Source: Rhizomys pruinosus (Eukaryota; Chordata; Mammalia; Rodentia; Spalacidae). From it: 64,000 nucleotides of DNA. The notes under the pieces were generated by a model. It was not told the origin of the DNA, searched no databases, and was given only the letters and a program-made list of their open reading frames with translations. Positions 1-10,914 of this stretch are shown here, in pieces. Within the stretch, counting starts at the first letter, position 1, and every line of letters starts with the position of its first letter. Made by a program: the position numbers and the translations under genes. Where the stretch lies: positions 1,020,013 through 1,084,012 of the forward strand of contig VZQC01005766.1 in assembly GCA_009823505.1 (NCBI GenBank). Direction: 5' to 3'.

Positions 1-107
1 TGTCCTGGAACTCACTCTGGAGACCAGGCTGGCCTTGAACTCACAAAGATCCGCCTGCCTCTGCCTCCCAAGTGCTGGGATTAAAGGCTTGCGCCACCAC
101 GCCCGGC
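1..107 (-). repeat. B1 SINE, cut by window edge
   Basis: Reverse-strand 7SL-derived B1, recognised by CTGGAACTCACTCTG, CCAGGCTGGCCTTGAACTC and the B1 start read backwards (CCACCACGCCCGGC) at 94-107. Confidence 0.9.
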
Positions 108-249
108 AGATCAATATACTTTTTAAAGAGTGTTAATAGATTTTCTGTTCGGTAAGCCATTTGGTGTGTGAGTATCAGTGGAGGTGGGTCAGAAAGTAAA
201 GAGGGAGTTAGAGGGATGTATTTAAAGGTTTATAAATATTGAAATCTGG

Positions 250-541
250 GCTTGCCATGTAGCTCATTTGGTAGAGTACTTGCCTCACATGCACAGGCTG
301 TGGATTTGCTTCTTATCTCTGAGTAAATAGGGCATGGAGATGCACGCTGGTAATCCTAGCACTCAGGAGTGGAAGCAGGAGGGTCAGAAGTTTAAAAAAA
401 AACCAAAACAAAACAACTTGAAAGAATATTTGTGCCAGACCTCAGAGGCAGAGGAAGACTGAGCTCTGTATATCTGAGGACAGCCTGGTCTATAGAGAGT
501 TCCAGGCCAGCCAAGGCTGCAGAGTGAGACCCTGTCTCAAA

Positions 542-586
<45 letters not shown>

Positions 587-592
587 CAGATA
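250..592 (+). repeat. ID/B1 dimeric SINE with (TAGA)n tail
   Basis: An ID-like tRNA half (TAGCTCATTTGGTAGAG with an A box) is followed by B1-like sequence ending GAGACCCTGTCTCAAAA and then about twelve TAGA units (543-592). Old and diverged. Confidence 0.7.
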
Positions 593-665
593 GATAATTT
601 GTAACCGTGTTAATGTATTTAATGCTAGAAGAAAATTACTATGAATTTTTTTTTTTTAATTCTAG

Positions 666-796
666 ATTATACCTGTCCTGGAGAAGGTAGATAAAAATGG
701 CGTTCCTGATCCCACTATTCAAAGTTGTTTGGATATTTTAGCAGGCATTTATTTTTCTTTGAGTGTGAAGAATTCTTTGAAGAAAGTATTGGCAAG
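666..796 (+). CDS. Thada: Thada window exon 1
   Basis: 131 nt, phase 0 in, phase 2 out. The acceptor follows a T-rich run and TCTAG; the donor is AAG|GTAAGG. It reads from IIPVLEKVDKNG to SLKKVLA and matches the THADA N-terminal helical region at about human residues 58-100 as remembered. The last two bases (ag) complete a Ser codon with exon 2. The following intron (797-9488) carries the two MaLR elements and many SINEs. Confidence 0.95.
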
Positions 797-1176
797 GTAA
801 GGAAGAAAAGGAAGGGAAAATGAGTAATAAAATGTAACCAGGGTTATGCATGTGGAAAGCCTTGCATTCTATCCTCAGCATGTAAAAAGAAAAACTAAAG
901 TTCATTCACCTTTTTTGTAAAATTAAACCAAAGTATAATATCACTATAAATTTCTTTTATACTGTCTGTGTATGCATCTATCTGAAGTCTTTCAAAATGT
1001 TAAAAAAGCCTTCCCAGTCCTCAAAAAACAAGTTGAGGGCTTTAGTATGTGGGCTAAATTCACTGATTCTTGGTTCAGTCTTTTTATACTTAGATTTAAA
1101 TCTGTTATCTTGCTCCTTTTCTCTGTTTGTTCCGTCTATTCTAACACAGACAGTACATATGTGCTTGATCTGGAAT

Positions 1177-1286
1177 TTTTTTTTTTTTGAGACAGGGTCT
1201 CCCTGTAGCTCTGGCTGTCCTAGAACTCACAGAGATCCGTCCGCCTCTGCCTCCCAAGTGCTAGGATTAAAGACGAGTGCCACCAA
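1177..1286 (-). repeat. B1 SINE, truncated
   Basis: Poly(T), GAGACAGGGTCTCCCTGTAG and CCTCCCAAGTGCTAGGATTA are present; the B1 start is eroded after CCACCA. Confidence 0.85.
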
Positions 1287-1426
1287 TTTTAAAGTAATGC
1301 AAAAGTATGCAAAGTAAAACGAGGCTTGAGTTCCACTGTTCCTGGCCTATATCATTTTCCTTACTAAGGGTTGCCACTTTAATTTTAGTTTCTGTCATTT
1401 TAAAACCTTTTCTTTGGTCTTAGCAC

Positions 1427-1428
<2 letters not shown>

Positions 1429-1471
<43 letters not shown>

Positions 1472-1478
1472 TGTGTGT
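1429..1478. repeat. (GT)n microsatellite
   Basis: About 25 GT units with one TA interruption. Confidence 0.95.
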
Positions 1479-1561
1479 ATCATGTTTTAGTTTTTTTATA
1501 TAAGTGGGATTATACTCTACACAAGTATTCTGTAGTTTGTTTATTTACTAAAGAATATCTT

Positions 1562-1789
1562 GGGGCTGGAGAGATGGCCTAGCGGTTGGGAGCGCCGACC
1601 GCTCTTGCAGAGGACCCGGGTTCGATCCCCAGCACCCACATGGCGGCCGAGAACCGTCTGGAACTCCAATTCCAGGAGAACTCCAGTTCCAGGGGAATCC
1701 GAGACCCTCTTCTGACCTCCGCGGCATTGCACGACACGGATGCGCAGACCTGCATGCAGACAGTACATTCATACACATACAGAAATAAA
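1562..1789 (+). mobile_element. B2 SINE, young
   Basis: tRNA-derived head GGGGCTGGAGAGATGGCC, B box GGGTTCGATCCCCAGC, CpG-rich body and tail ACATACAGAAATAAA. CpG retention indicates youth. Its 3' end abuts the left target-site copy of the MaLR element at 1795; no duplicated target of its own was found. Confidence 0.92.
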
Positions 1790-1794
1790 CATAC

Positions 1795-3730
1795 TGTTCT
1801 AGTCCTGTCTTTCCATTGCCCGTGACAAAACACTCTGACCAATACCACTTGGGGAAGAAAGGGTTATTCAGCTTACATCGCCGGGGTCACAGTTTGATCA
1901 GCGGGAGCCCAAGGTAGGAACTCAGGGGCGGAACCTGGAGACAAGAAGCTGCAGCACAGGCCATGGAAGAATACTGCTGTCCACCGGCTATTGTCTCCTG
2001 GCTTGCTTCCCTGGCTCATGCCCGCCTGCCTTATTATACTGTACACTGCCAACATCAAAGAACAATACTCAACAGATGTTGCCACAGGCCAATCCAATTG
2101 GGCAAATTCCCCAATTGAGGCTCCCTCAACCCAGTGGGTCAAGTGAACACTAAAGCTATCCATCATCAATTGACCCCTTTCCAACTTGACACACAAAACA
2201 CATCACTATTAAACCACCACCTTTTCCAGTTCTTATCCCAAAATTATGATGTTGGAACATTAATCACAACCTAGACAGTACAACCTCAAAGGCCCCACAA
2301 GCCCTTAAAATGGCCAAACACTTAAAATTTCACAGTCCATTAAGGCGCCTAACTGTGGGCTGCTGCAAAATCCCAAACAAGTACTTTGTCCTTATTTCAA
2401 AGGGAAGAATCAGGCACTCGCAAACAAAACCTAAAGTCCAGCAAGTAGCGCAAGGCTGGACACCTGGGATTCACTCATGATCTTTTGGGCTCCAAAGGGT
2501 CTCAGCGGCTCCACTTCTGTGACTCTGTCATCCATAGAATATAGCTTGTCTTTTAGGCCCAGGCCAGCTCCATTGCAGCTGCTCTTGGTGGTCGTCCAGG
2601 GTACCGGCATCTCCAAAAAACTGGGGTTGCCAACTGAAACTGAGGCAGCACCTTTTACCATGGTACGCTTTCTTGTGATCTCTCCTGGTGCAAAGCTCAG
2701 CTTCTCTCTATGACCCCTGCAGTCCTGGGGTCTTCACAGCAACCGAGGGGCACTTCCACCAATGGTCTTTCCTGACCTCTCAACAGTGCCAACCTTTGGC
2801 TGCTCTCTGTGACCTCCTCAAATTTAAACACCAACACAGAACCATAGAGGAGACTCGTACAACTTACCAAGTCCGGCTTTCTGGCTAGAGTGGAGGCTCA
2901 AGGCCCCTTTCTGGTCCACACAGCTGCTGTGTGCCTGACCTTGAGATATTCTCCCCAGAAGATTTCACCTCAGTGAATGCTGGTCTCTTGTTACTTGCAG
3001 CTGATTTTTAGCCCCAGCTACCAGCATCATTTGCCCCAGACCGACAAAGTTTCACTTCAGGTTTTCTGGTCTCTTGTGACTTACAGCTGATTTCCAGCCC
3101 CAGCTGACCAGAACCCACGAATTACCAGATCCTGATGATTTTCTTTTGTCTTTCTTTCTGCTTCTCTTTGAAAATTCACAGCCAAGGCCTCCATCTTCTA
3201 CAACTCCTTCCAGCAAAACTGCTCCAAGCTCCACAGCAATGATCTTTAAGCATTCAAGGATCTTCCCAGCCCAAAGGTCCAAACGCCTCCACAATCCTTC
3301 CACAAACACCAAGGTCAGGTCTGTCACAAGGAATACACCCCCCGCTTCTGGTCAACTTTTTCTGTTCTAGTCGGTCTAGTCTGTCGTCCATTGCCTGCAA
3401 AACACACTCTGGACCGACACAACTTGGAGAAAGGGTTTATTCAGCTTACATCTCTGGGTCACAGTGATCACTCAGGGACCCAAGTAAGAACTCAGGGCAA
3501 GGACCTGGATCATGAGCTAAGGCACAGCCATGGAGGAGTGCTGTTCACTCGCTTGCTCCTGGCTTGCTCCCCACTGGCGCATGCCCAGCCGGCCTTCTTA
3601 ATACTGTCACTGCGCAACAATCAAGACAATACACCACAGATGTTGCCGACGGCCAATCCAATGGAGCAAATTCCCCATTGAGGGCTCCCTCACCCAGGTG
3701 TGTCAGTTTGACACTAAACTATCCAGCACA
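1795..3730 (-). mobile_element. ERVL-MaLR (MT/ORR1-like) element, copy 1, near full length
   Basis: Two related LTRs (1795-2166 and 3363-3730) flank about 1.2 kb of non-coding internal sequence, the usual MaLR layout. Flanking 5-bp target copies CATAC lie at 1790-1794 and 3731-3735. Read on the minus strand the LTR starts TGTGCTGGATAG and ends AGAACA, with an AATAAA signal (reverse of 3436-3441) upstream of the sequence typical of mouse MT/ORR1 LTR ends. A purine tract (reverse of 2174-2182) adjoins one LTR. Many single-base indels are present and no gag or pol frame exists. A MaLR-like name is from memory. Confidence 0.8.
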
Positions 3731-3735
3731 CATAC

Positions 3736-4114
3736 CAAACAGGTACAGACTTTTTTTTTATTGTTTCCTTAACAGATAGCAACTAATTATGAACCACATG
3801 ACGTTAGAAATAGTTTAAGAGGATGTAAAGCATATGACCAGCAACAGGTAGATTCTGTTGACAGGAGGCCAAGCTGATCTACATAGTGAGTTTGTTCAGG
3901 CCAGTTGTGGCTAAAGAGAGATAATCCAATTTAAAAACCAACCAACCAAAAACAAAGAGCATAAGAGGAGGGTATGCACAGAGTATGATGTAAATAATGT
4001 CAGACTCCATGGGGCCTTAGCGTTACTCACCTGGCCACTCTGTTGAGAACAGCCTGAGGGATCAGAGAGCAAAATGGAACCATGGAGTCAGATAAGAAAT
4101 GGCAGACTGGGCTG
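3736..4114. repeat. Right flank of MaLR copy 1, duplicated at 8534-8900
   Basis: This non-LTR sequence recurs after MaLR copy 2. From 3971 to 4090 it aligns to 8761-8880 without indels and with one substitution; before that the two copies differ by many single-base indels. Copy 1 ends GGGCTG, which is also how the B2 following copy 2 begins. Confidence 0.85.
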
Positions 4115-4138
4115 AAAAAAAAAAAAAAAAAAAAAAAA
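4115..4138. repeat. A24 tract
   Basis: Uninterrupted 24 A directly after the duplicated flank; possibly the remnant tail of a B2 whose body is missing. Confidence 0.95.
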
Positions 4139-4210
4139 GGAGAGGGATTGCTGGATGCTATGGTAATTTTGTCTTTAATTTTTTGTGGAACTGCCACAAC
4201 TGTTTTCTAT

Positions 4211-4345
4211 GTTACAATGGTTTACCTTCCGGGCTGGGGGTGGTGGCACATGCAGAGGCAGGCAGATCTTTGTGAGTTCAAGGCGAGTCTGGTCTACATA
4301 GTGAGTTCAAGGCCAGCTGGGGCTAGAGGGAGACCCTGTCTCAAA
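4211..4345 (+). repeat. B1 SINE with internal deletion
   Basis: B1 start and GGTGGCACATG are followed directly by CAGAGGCAGGCAGATC; the segment CCTTTAATCCCAGCACTTGG is missing. Ends in CTGTCTCAAAAAGACC. Confidence 0.85.
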
Positions 4346-5064
4346 AAGACCAAAACAACAGCAAAAAACCCAAAAACCAAACAAAAAAACCAACAGAAAA
4401 CCAAAAACAATGCATTATATTCCTCCAGCAATCTTTATATGCTTATATTTTGGATATACCAAGTATGTGTCTTGGTCATATTACTTGGTTTGTTTAATCA
4501 CCTCTCCACTGATGAATAGCTAGTATTTTAAGATTTTTATTCCAACAATGTTGCAGTGACATTCTTTGTCAGATACTTAAAGAATGTGTCTTTATCTGTG
4601 AGAATTCCTAGAAGTGGAATTTCTAGACCAAAAAGCCTATGAAGTTTTAATAGATTTTATTAAATTGCACTCCCCCCAAACTATTTCAGTTTATATTTCT
4701 CCTAGTAGTGTATAAGACTACTTGAATCTTTGTTTCTTTCCTGCACTGGGTAATATGAATCCTTAAATTTTTTTTTGAAATGTAAAGGTGAGAAATGCCC
4801 TCTTATTATCATTTGTATCTCACAGATTAGTAGTATGATTGAACTTTTTTATCCTGGTGCTGGATATTGAACCTGGAGCCTTCTGTAGGCTAGGTAGATG
4901 CTCTTTCACTGAACCCCCCACTCATGGTTGAACATTTAGTAATCTGCTAGTTTGAATACTTTTTAATTACTATGTATCTTTTCATTGCCTTGTTAGAATT
5001 TTTTCTTGATTTATAAGTGCTCTGTATAGATTATATGCCAAATATATTCCTTTATTTTTCACTT
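4346..5064. other. Intronic sequence, one old SINE only
   Basis: AT-rich intron. A degenerate ID-like SINE on the minus strand lies at about 4850-4925 (GGTGCTGGATATTGAACC, TTTCACTGAACC). Nothing else is recognised. Confidence 0.6.
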
Positions 5065-5221
5065 TCTTCATATCTTTTTTTTTTTTTTTTTTTTAAATAA
5101 GGCCGTGCCACCACACCCGGCCCAAGACAGTTCTCAGCAGCCATGTGGGTGCTGGGGATCGAACCCGGGTCCTCTGCAAGAGCGGTCGGCGCTCTTAACC
5201 GCTAGGCCATCTCTCCAGCCC
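5065..5221 (-). repeat. B2 SINE head with a B1 sliver
   Basis: Poly(T), then the last bases of an antisense B1 (CCACCACACCCGGC), then an antisense B2 tRNA half ending CATCTCTCCAGCCCC. Confidence 0.85.
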
Positions 5222-6277
5222 CGCCTCTTGTCCAATTTTTAAATCCATTTGGAATCAAGTTTTGAGTATAAAGTGAGGTAGGGATTCACCTTAGTTTTTG
5301 TTTTCATGTAAGATCTACTTAGCCCTAAACTGTTGAATAACCTATTTTCCCTACATATTTGAATGCACCCTATCATGTTATATATATTCTATATAAACAC
5401 GGGTTTAATTGATTTTAGACTTGAATATATTTATTGCTGTACTATATAAAGGCCTATAGAGTTAAACTTGTATCCTTAATGTCCTTTGGTTTGGGTCTAC
5501 TGGAGCCTGGTCAGCCTACCAAGGATCTCACAGGTTTGGGAGAGTACAGGGTCCTAGTGGCCCAAGTAGGCCTGAGAGCTGAGATCCCAGTATCATATTT
5601 TTAATTTGTAATTTGGTAATATTTTGTTAGTATGATTCAATTATATAATAGAGTAAGTTGTCTCTCCCCTGATTTTCTTTATCAAAATATTCCAATTTTC
5701 AAACTTATTTCTTCTAGAAATGCAGTGAACTGTTCAAATAAAAATGCCTTATTTTTATTTCATTGGACCAAAATTAAAATGTTTGACTTTTCCATTAAGT
5801 AAATTTTTTGTTGATAATCTTCTGTGTTACAAGCACATCTCTAGGAATTAGGGTGCTGAATAAAATCACTTAGAATGGGGCTACCTTCTAAGGGGGAAAT
5901 AGAGAAATCTATCACGTACAGGATAACGGATGGCAAGAGAGCTATGAAGAAACATGAGTAGAGAAAGGGAGTGTCAGAGTGGAGTGCTGGTTAAAACGGG
6001 GTTGGTCACTTCAGATGGCTTTGGTCACTGTGGTAGGTAGAATTTGAAAGTGGCCTAGAAGATTTGAGGCAATGATTATTTGGTATTTGAAGGAAGGTGA
6101 TCTAGATGGAGGTGATCTAGAAGAGAGATTTTGGCAGGCTCTTAGAACAAAGGGTAGTCATGTAGCCAAAGCTAAGGCTTCAAGGATTGAGATGAGATCA
6201 GAGAGCTAATGGTTAAGGGGAGAAGGGCAGGTTCTGCTAGGCCTTCTGGGTCATTGGGAACTATGATTATTAGTATT
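5222..6277. other. Intronic sequence without recognised features
   Basis: AT-rich sequence; no SINE, LINE, exon or tandem repeat recognised on either strand. Confidence 0.55.
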
Positions 6278-6291
6278 CCTGTATGTTAAGG

Positions 6292-6530
6292 TTTTTTTTT
6301 TTAATTTTTTTAATTTATTTTTTTATCTTTGTATGTGTATGAATATACTGTCTGTATGCAGATCTGTGCACCCATGTTGTGCAATGCTGCGGAGGTCAGA
6401 AGAGGTCAGAAGAGTTCCCCTGGAACTGGAGTCACAGAGGGTTCTCAGCCACCATGTGGGTGCTGGGGATCGAACCCGGGTCCTCTGCAAGAGCAGTCGG
6501 CGCTCTTAACCGCTAGGCCATCTCTCCAGC
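6292..6530 (-). mobile_element. B2 SINE with target-site duplication
   Basis: Antisense B2 from the A-tail side to CATCTCTCCAGCC. CCTGTATGTTAAGGTTTT flanks it on both sides (about 6277-6294 and 6531-6548). Confidence 0.93.
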
Positions 6531-6620
6531 CCTGTATGTTAAGGTTTTTAGAGGATCATAGGTAGATGGCAGCTCCTTGGATTTTGGGGTTCTTCATTTA
6601 GCCAATTCTAGATCACATAC

Positions 6621-8528
6621 TGTTCTAGTCTGTCTTCCATTGCCGTGACAAAACACTCTGACCGACACCAACTTGGGGAGGAAAGGGTTTATTCAGCTTA
6701 CATCTCCTGGGTCACAGTTGATCACTCAGGGAGCCCAAGGTAAGAACTCAGGGCAGGAACCTGGAGTCAGGAGCTGAAGCACAGGCCATGGAGGAATGCT
6801 GTCCACTGGCTTGCTCCTGGCTCATGGCCAGCCTGCACCTTCTTATACTGTCAATGCTACAACAATCAAGACAATACACCACAGATGTGGCCACAGGCGC
6901 AATCCAATGGAGCAAATGTCCCACAATTGAGCTCCCTCAACCAGTGTTCAAAGTTGACACTAAGCTATACAGCAAATTTGAACCCTTTACAACTGTGACA
7001 CACAAAACACATCACTTTTAAACCACCACCATTTCCATGTTCTTATCCCCAAAATAAATGGTTAACATGAATCACAAACTAAGACAGTACAACCTCAAAA
7101 CTCCAGTCCTAAAGTCCCAAACACTGTAAAATCCAGTCATTAAAGCTCCTAACTGTGGGCTGCTGCAAAAATCTCCAAACAAGTACTGTCTTATTTCAAA
7201 GGGAAGAATCAGGCACGTCTCAAACAAAACCTAAAGTCCAGCAAAGTAGCTCAAGGCTGGACACCTGGGATCCATTCATGATCTTCTGGCCCAAAGGGTC
7301 TCCGGCAGCTCACCCTCTCCACTCCTGCCGTCCTTGGCACACCACTCGACAGGCCAGGCCAACTCCATTCTACAACTAGCCGCTGCTCTTGGTGGTGTTC
7401 CAGAGGTACCCGGCATCTCCCAAAAAGATGGGGTCGCTACATGAAACTGAGGCTACACGCTTAACCAATGGTCTCTCTGACCTCTCCGTGTGTCAAAGCC
7501 TCATCTTCTCTCTATGACCCTGCAATCCTGGGGTCTCACAGCAACCGATGTGCACTTCCACCAATGGTCCTTTCCTGACCTCTCAAGTGCAAACCTCGGC
7601 TGCGCTCTGTGACTCTCCCAAATTTCAACACCGCGAACCATATAGGAGACTCTTACACCGTTACCAAGTCCGGCGTCTGGCTCGAGATGGAGGCTCAGGC
7701 CCTTTCTGGGACACAGCTTCTGTATCTGACCGTGAAGATATTCTCCCCAGAAGATTCACCATCAGTGGATAGCTGGTCCTCCTTGTTACTGTACAGCTGA
7801 TTGTTTTCAGCCCCCGCTAACCAGCACAATTGCCCAGTACCACAACGAGGTTTCACTTTCAAGGTTCTGGTGCCTCTTGTTATTACAGCTGATTTTCCAG
7901 CCCCGCTGACCAGAAACCACAGATACACAGTCCTGATGATTCTCTGCTTCCTCTTTGAAACTAAAAACTTCACAAGCAGGCCTCCTTCTTCTTACAATCT
8001 CCTTCACAAAAACTGCTCCAAGCTCCACATCAATGAGCTTAAGCATTCAATTATCTTTCCCAGCCAAAGTTTCCAAACGCCTCCACAATCCTTTCCCCAA
8101 ACACCAAGGTTATGGCTGTCACAGCAATACCCCACCTCTTTCTGGACCAATTTCTGTTCTAGTTCGTCTTCATTGGCCGTGACAAAAACACGCTGAACCG
8201 GACACCAACTTGGGGAGGAAAGGTTTATGAGCTTACACACCTCCGGGTCACAGTTGATCACTCAGGGGGCCCAAGGTAAGAAACTCCAAGGCAGGACCTG
8301 GAGTCAGGAGCTGAAGCACAGCCATGGAGGAATGCGGTCCACCGGCCTTGCTGCCTGGCTTGCTCCCGGTCTCATGCCCAGCCTGCCTTCTTATACTGTC
8401 ACTGCTCAACACTAAGTCAAACAATCGACACCACAAGATGTGGCCACAGGCCAAATCCAATGGAGCCAATTCACCCATTGAGGTCCTCAACCCGGTGTGT
8501 CAATTTGACCTAAAAGCTATCCAGCACA
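6621..8528 (-). mobile_element. ERVL-MaLR (MT/ORR1-like) element, copy 2, near full length
   Basis: LTRs at 6621-6974 and 8155-8528 flank about 1.2 kb of internal sequence. CATAC target copies lie at 6616-6620 and 8529-8533, the same 5-mer as copy 1. On the minus strand an AATAAA (reverse of 6688-6693) sits in one LTR and a TGGTCCAGAA primer-site-like stretch (reverse of about 8131-8150) follows the other, loosely like a tRNA-Leu site. Non-coding. Indel-rich relative to copy 1. Confidence 0.8.
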
Positions 8529-8533
8529 CATAC

Positions 8534-8892
8534 CAAACATGTACAGACTTTTTTTTATTGTTCCTTAAACAATATAGCAACTATTTATGTAACATTACGT
8601 TAGAAATAGTTTAGAGATGATTTAAAGCATATGACCAGCACAGGTAGATCTGTTAGACAGAGGCCAGCTTGATCTACATAGTGAGTTTCAGGCCAGTTGT
8701 GGCTACAGAGAGATCCTATTTAAAAAAACCAACCAACCAAACAACAAAGCATAATAGGAGGGTATGCACAGAGTATGATGTAAATAATGTCAGACTCCAT
8801 GGGGCCTTAGCGTTACTCACCTGGCCACTCTGTTGAGAACAGCCTGAGGGATCAGAGAGCAAAGTGGAACCATGGAGTCAGATAAGAAAATG
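8534..8892. repeat. Right flank of MaLR copy 2, duplicate of 3736-4108
   Basis: Same sequence as after copy 1, offset 4,790 bp over the clean part. Upstream of about 8750 single-base indels are common. Confidence 0.85.
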
Positions 8893-9162
8893 GCGAGACT
8901 GGGGCTGGGAGATAGCCTAGCGGTTAAGAGCACCGACGCTTTAGGCGAGGACCCGGGTTCGATCCCCAGCACCCAAATGGCGCTGAGAGCACCGTCTGTA
9001 ACTCCAATCCAGGAGAACGTCCAGTTCCAGGGAATCCGAGAACCCTCTTGCTGAACTCCCGCGGCATTGCACGACACGGGTGCCAACAGACCTGCTCGAC
9101 AAATAACATTCATACACATACAAAAATAAATAATAAAAAAAAAATTAAAAAAAAAAAAAAAA
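8893..9162 (+). mobile_element. B2 SINE with clustered indels
   Basis: Whole B2 with head, body and A-tail. The flank AGAAATGGCAGAC recurs after the tail as target-site duplication. CpGs are intact as in young copies, yet the body has many one-base gains and losses, for example around 8938-8950, which looks like sequencing error. Confidence 0.88.
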
Positions 9163-9215
9163 GAAATGGCAGACCAAGGAATTTCTCTGATGGTGGGAAA
9201 TAATAAATTTCTGTC

Positions 9216-9370
9216 AGAGCTGGATGTGGTGGTGTATGCCTTTAATCCCAGCACTCAGGAGGCAGAGACAGATGGCTCTGTGAGTTCAAGGCCAGCCTGG
9301 TCTATATAGTGAGTTCCAGGACATTTGGGGCTACAGGGAGACCCTGTCTCAAAAAGAAGAAGAAGAAAAA
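9216..9370 (+). repeat. B1 SINE
   Basis: GCCTTTAATCCCAGCACTCAGG, AAGGCCAGCCTGGTC and GAGACCCTGTCTCAAAAAG in order; full length. Confidence 0.9.
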
Positions 9371-9488
9371 AATTTCTGTCAGTATTTTTGAAGGTGTGGT
9401 TCAGTGTTTGTACACGTGTATGGTTCTTCTCCCTTGTCACATGGTAATACAAGGCTTTTAGATTTTCAATATTTGTTTCTTTTTCCAG

Positions 9489-9637
9489 CTCGCTGAACAG
9501 CCTGCCTGAATTTTTTATAACTGTGGCTGTAGACAGTTTTACTTCTAATCTTCAAGAACAATTAAATACCACCAACCTATATTCTTATAGGAAAGTGATT
9601 GATAATATATCATCCTGCATGGAGAATTTCAACCTAG
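9489..9637 (+). CDS. Thada: Thada window exon 2
   Basis: 149 nt, phase 2 in, phase 1 out. Acceptor TTTTCCAG, donor CTAG|GTAAAC. It reads SSLNSLPEFFITVAVDSF through SSCMENFNL, close to the remembered human sequence. The intron after it is only 114 bp (9638-9751), the shortest in the window. Confidence 0.95.
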
Positions 9638-9751
9638 GTAAACCATCACTTTTCCAATACCTTTTTTTGTCTAACATCTGTCATTACTTCACTGTTTTTA
9701 AGTGTTCATTTTGGTGGAACTCCTTAGCAGTGTTCATTTTTTCCCCTACAG

Positions 9752-9784
9752 GTAGAGCGAGTATTGTTAATCTGCTTAAAAATG
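9752..9784 (+). CDS. Thada: Thada window exon 3 (33-nt microexon)
   Basis: 33 nt, phase 1 in and out, so skipping would keep the frame. It follows a pyrimidine-rich acceptor ending CCCCTACAG and has the donor AATG|GTAAGT. With the split codon it reads GRASIVNLLKN, matching human GRASVNNLLKN as remembered. It lies between two short introns of 114 and 265 bp. Confidence 0.93.
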
Positions 9785-10049
9785 GTAAGTCTTGTTATTT
9801 TATTTTGTTCTGAGGGCTGACAGCTTTGCTGTCATTTTGGAACTACCTCCTTTGAATTTCTTGGCGGAGTTATACAGATAACTGAAGTACACCCTGTTCC
9901 TTCTTTGAAAATTTTTGCCTCTTGATATCATTTTAGGTAATGTTTAAAATGTTTTCTAAAAAAAATAATAAAAAAGAAAATGTTTTCTGTACTGAAGTGA
10001 AAACTTAAAATTTTAAGTTCAGGATGTCATTTTATTCTTTTTATTTCAG

Positions 10050-10098
10050 TGCTTCATTTTCTACAGAGGAGTTTAATTGAGATCTTTGAAGAAAACAG
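10050..10098 (+). CDS. Thada: Thada window exon 4, followed by a GC donor
   Basis: 49 nt, phase 1 in, phase 2 out. Acceptor TTATTTCAG. It reads VLHFLQRSLIEIFEEN plus the first two bases of an Arg codon. Homology and phase put the exon end at AACAG|GCAAGT, a GC rather than GT donor with otherwise perfect consensus. The next GT, 4 nt on (10103), would shift the frame of exon 5. The following intron (10099-14873) is SINE-rich and contains an old L1. Confidence 0.93.
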
Positions 10099-10239
10099 GC
10101 AAGTGCTGTATGTGTGCTTATGCATGAGTATGTGCGCACACTTGGATCTGTGCATTGTCTCTGTAGAAAGAAAGCTTTCAAAAGGTCTCAGACTGTGCTC
10201 TTTCCATCCTCTGTTAACATTAGGCCTGATTACTTAAAA

Positions 10240-10390
10240 CTTATTTTTAAAATTTTATTTTTATTTTTTTATTGTTGTTTTTTGGGGGCTAAGGTCTTCA
10301 ACTACTATAACCAAAGCTGGCCTAAGACTTGTAATTCTCCTGCTTCACCCTCTCAGGTGCTGGGATTATGGGTGTAGACAACCATGCTGA
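10240..10390 (-). repeat. Old B1-like SINE
   Basis: Degenerate: GCTGGGATTATGGGTGTAG and CAAAGCTGGCCTAAGACTTG survive. Confidence 0.6.
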
Positions 10391-10400
10391 ACTGATACTT

Positions 10401-10909
10401 AATTTTTATTTATTGTTTTTATTTATTTTTTTAATGTATATGAGTATATTGCCTTGGATGCAGTTAAATGCACCCATGTCATGCAGTGCCTGTGGAGGTC
10501 AGAAGAGGGCATTGGATTCCCTGGAACTGGAGTTATGGGTAATTGTTTTTTGTTTTGTTTTGGTCTTTTGTGAGACAGGGTCTCCCGGTAGCTCCAGCTG
10601 TCCTGGAACTCACTATGTAGACCAGGTTGGCCTTGAACTCACAAAGATCCACCTGCCTCTGCCTCCCAAGTGCTAGGATTAAAGGCCTGCACCACCACAC
10701 CAATAACTAGTGCTCTTTTTTTTTTTTGGTCTTTTCGAGACAGGGTTTCCCTGTAGCCCCAGCTGTCCTGGAACTCACTCTGTAGTCCAGGCTGGCCTTG
10801 AACTCACAAAGATCCGCCTACCTCTGCCTCCCAAGTGCTAGGATTAAAGGCGTGCGCCACCACGCCCGGCAACTAGTGCTCTTTAAATGCTGAGCCATGT
10901 CCCCAACCC
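10401..10909 (-). repeat. B2 SINE split by two nested B1 copies
   Basis: B2 3' part at 10401-10540 and tRNA-half remnant at 10870-10909. B1 copies, both minus strand, lie at 10541-10708 and 10718-10869. The second is flanked by AACTAGTGCTCTT (10711 and 10870), showing that it entered the B2 later. Confidence 0.85.
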
Positions 10910-10914
10910 CTGAC

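Noticed and set aside
1795..8528. Coding potential in the MaLR internal regions
   Set aside because: Only short frames in all six readings; MaLR internals are non-coding by nature.
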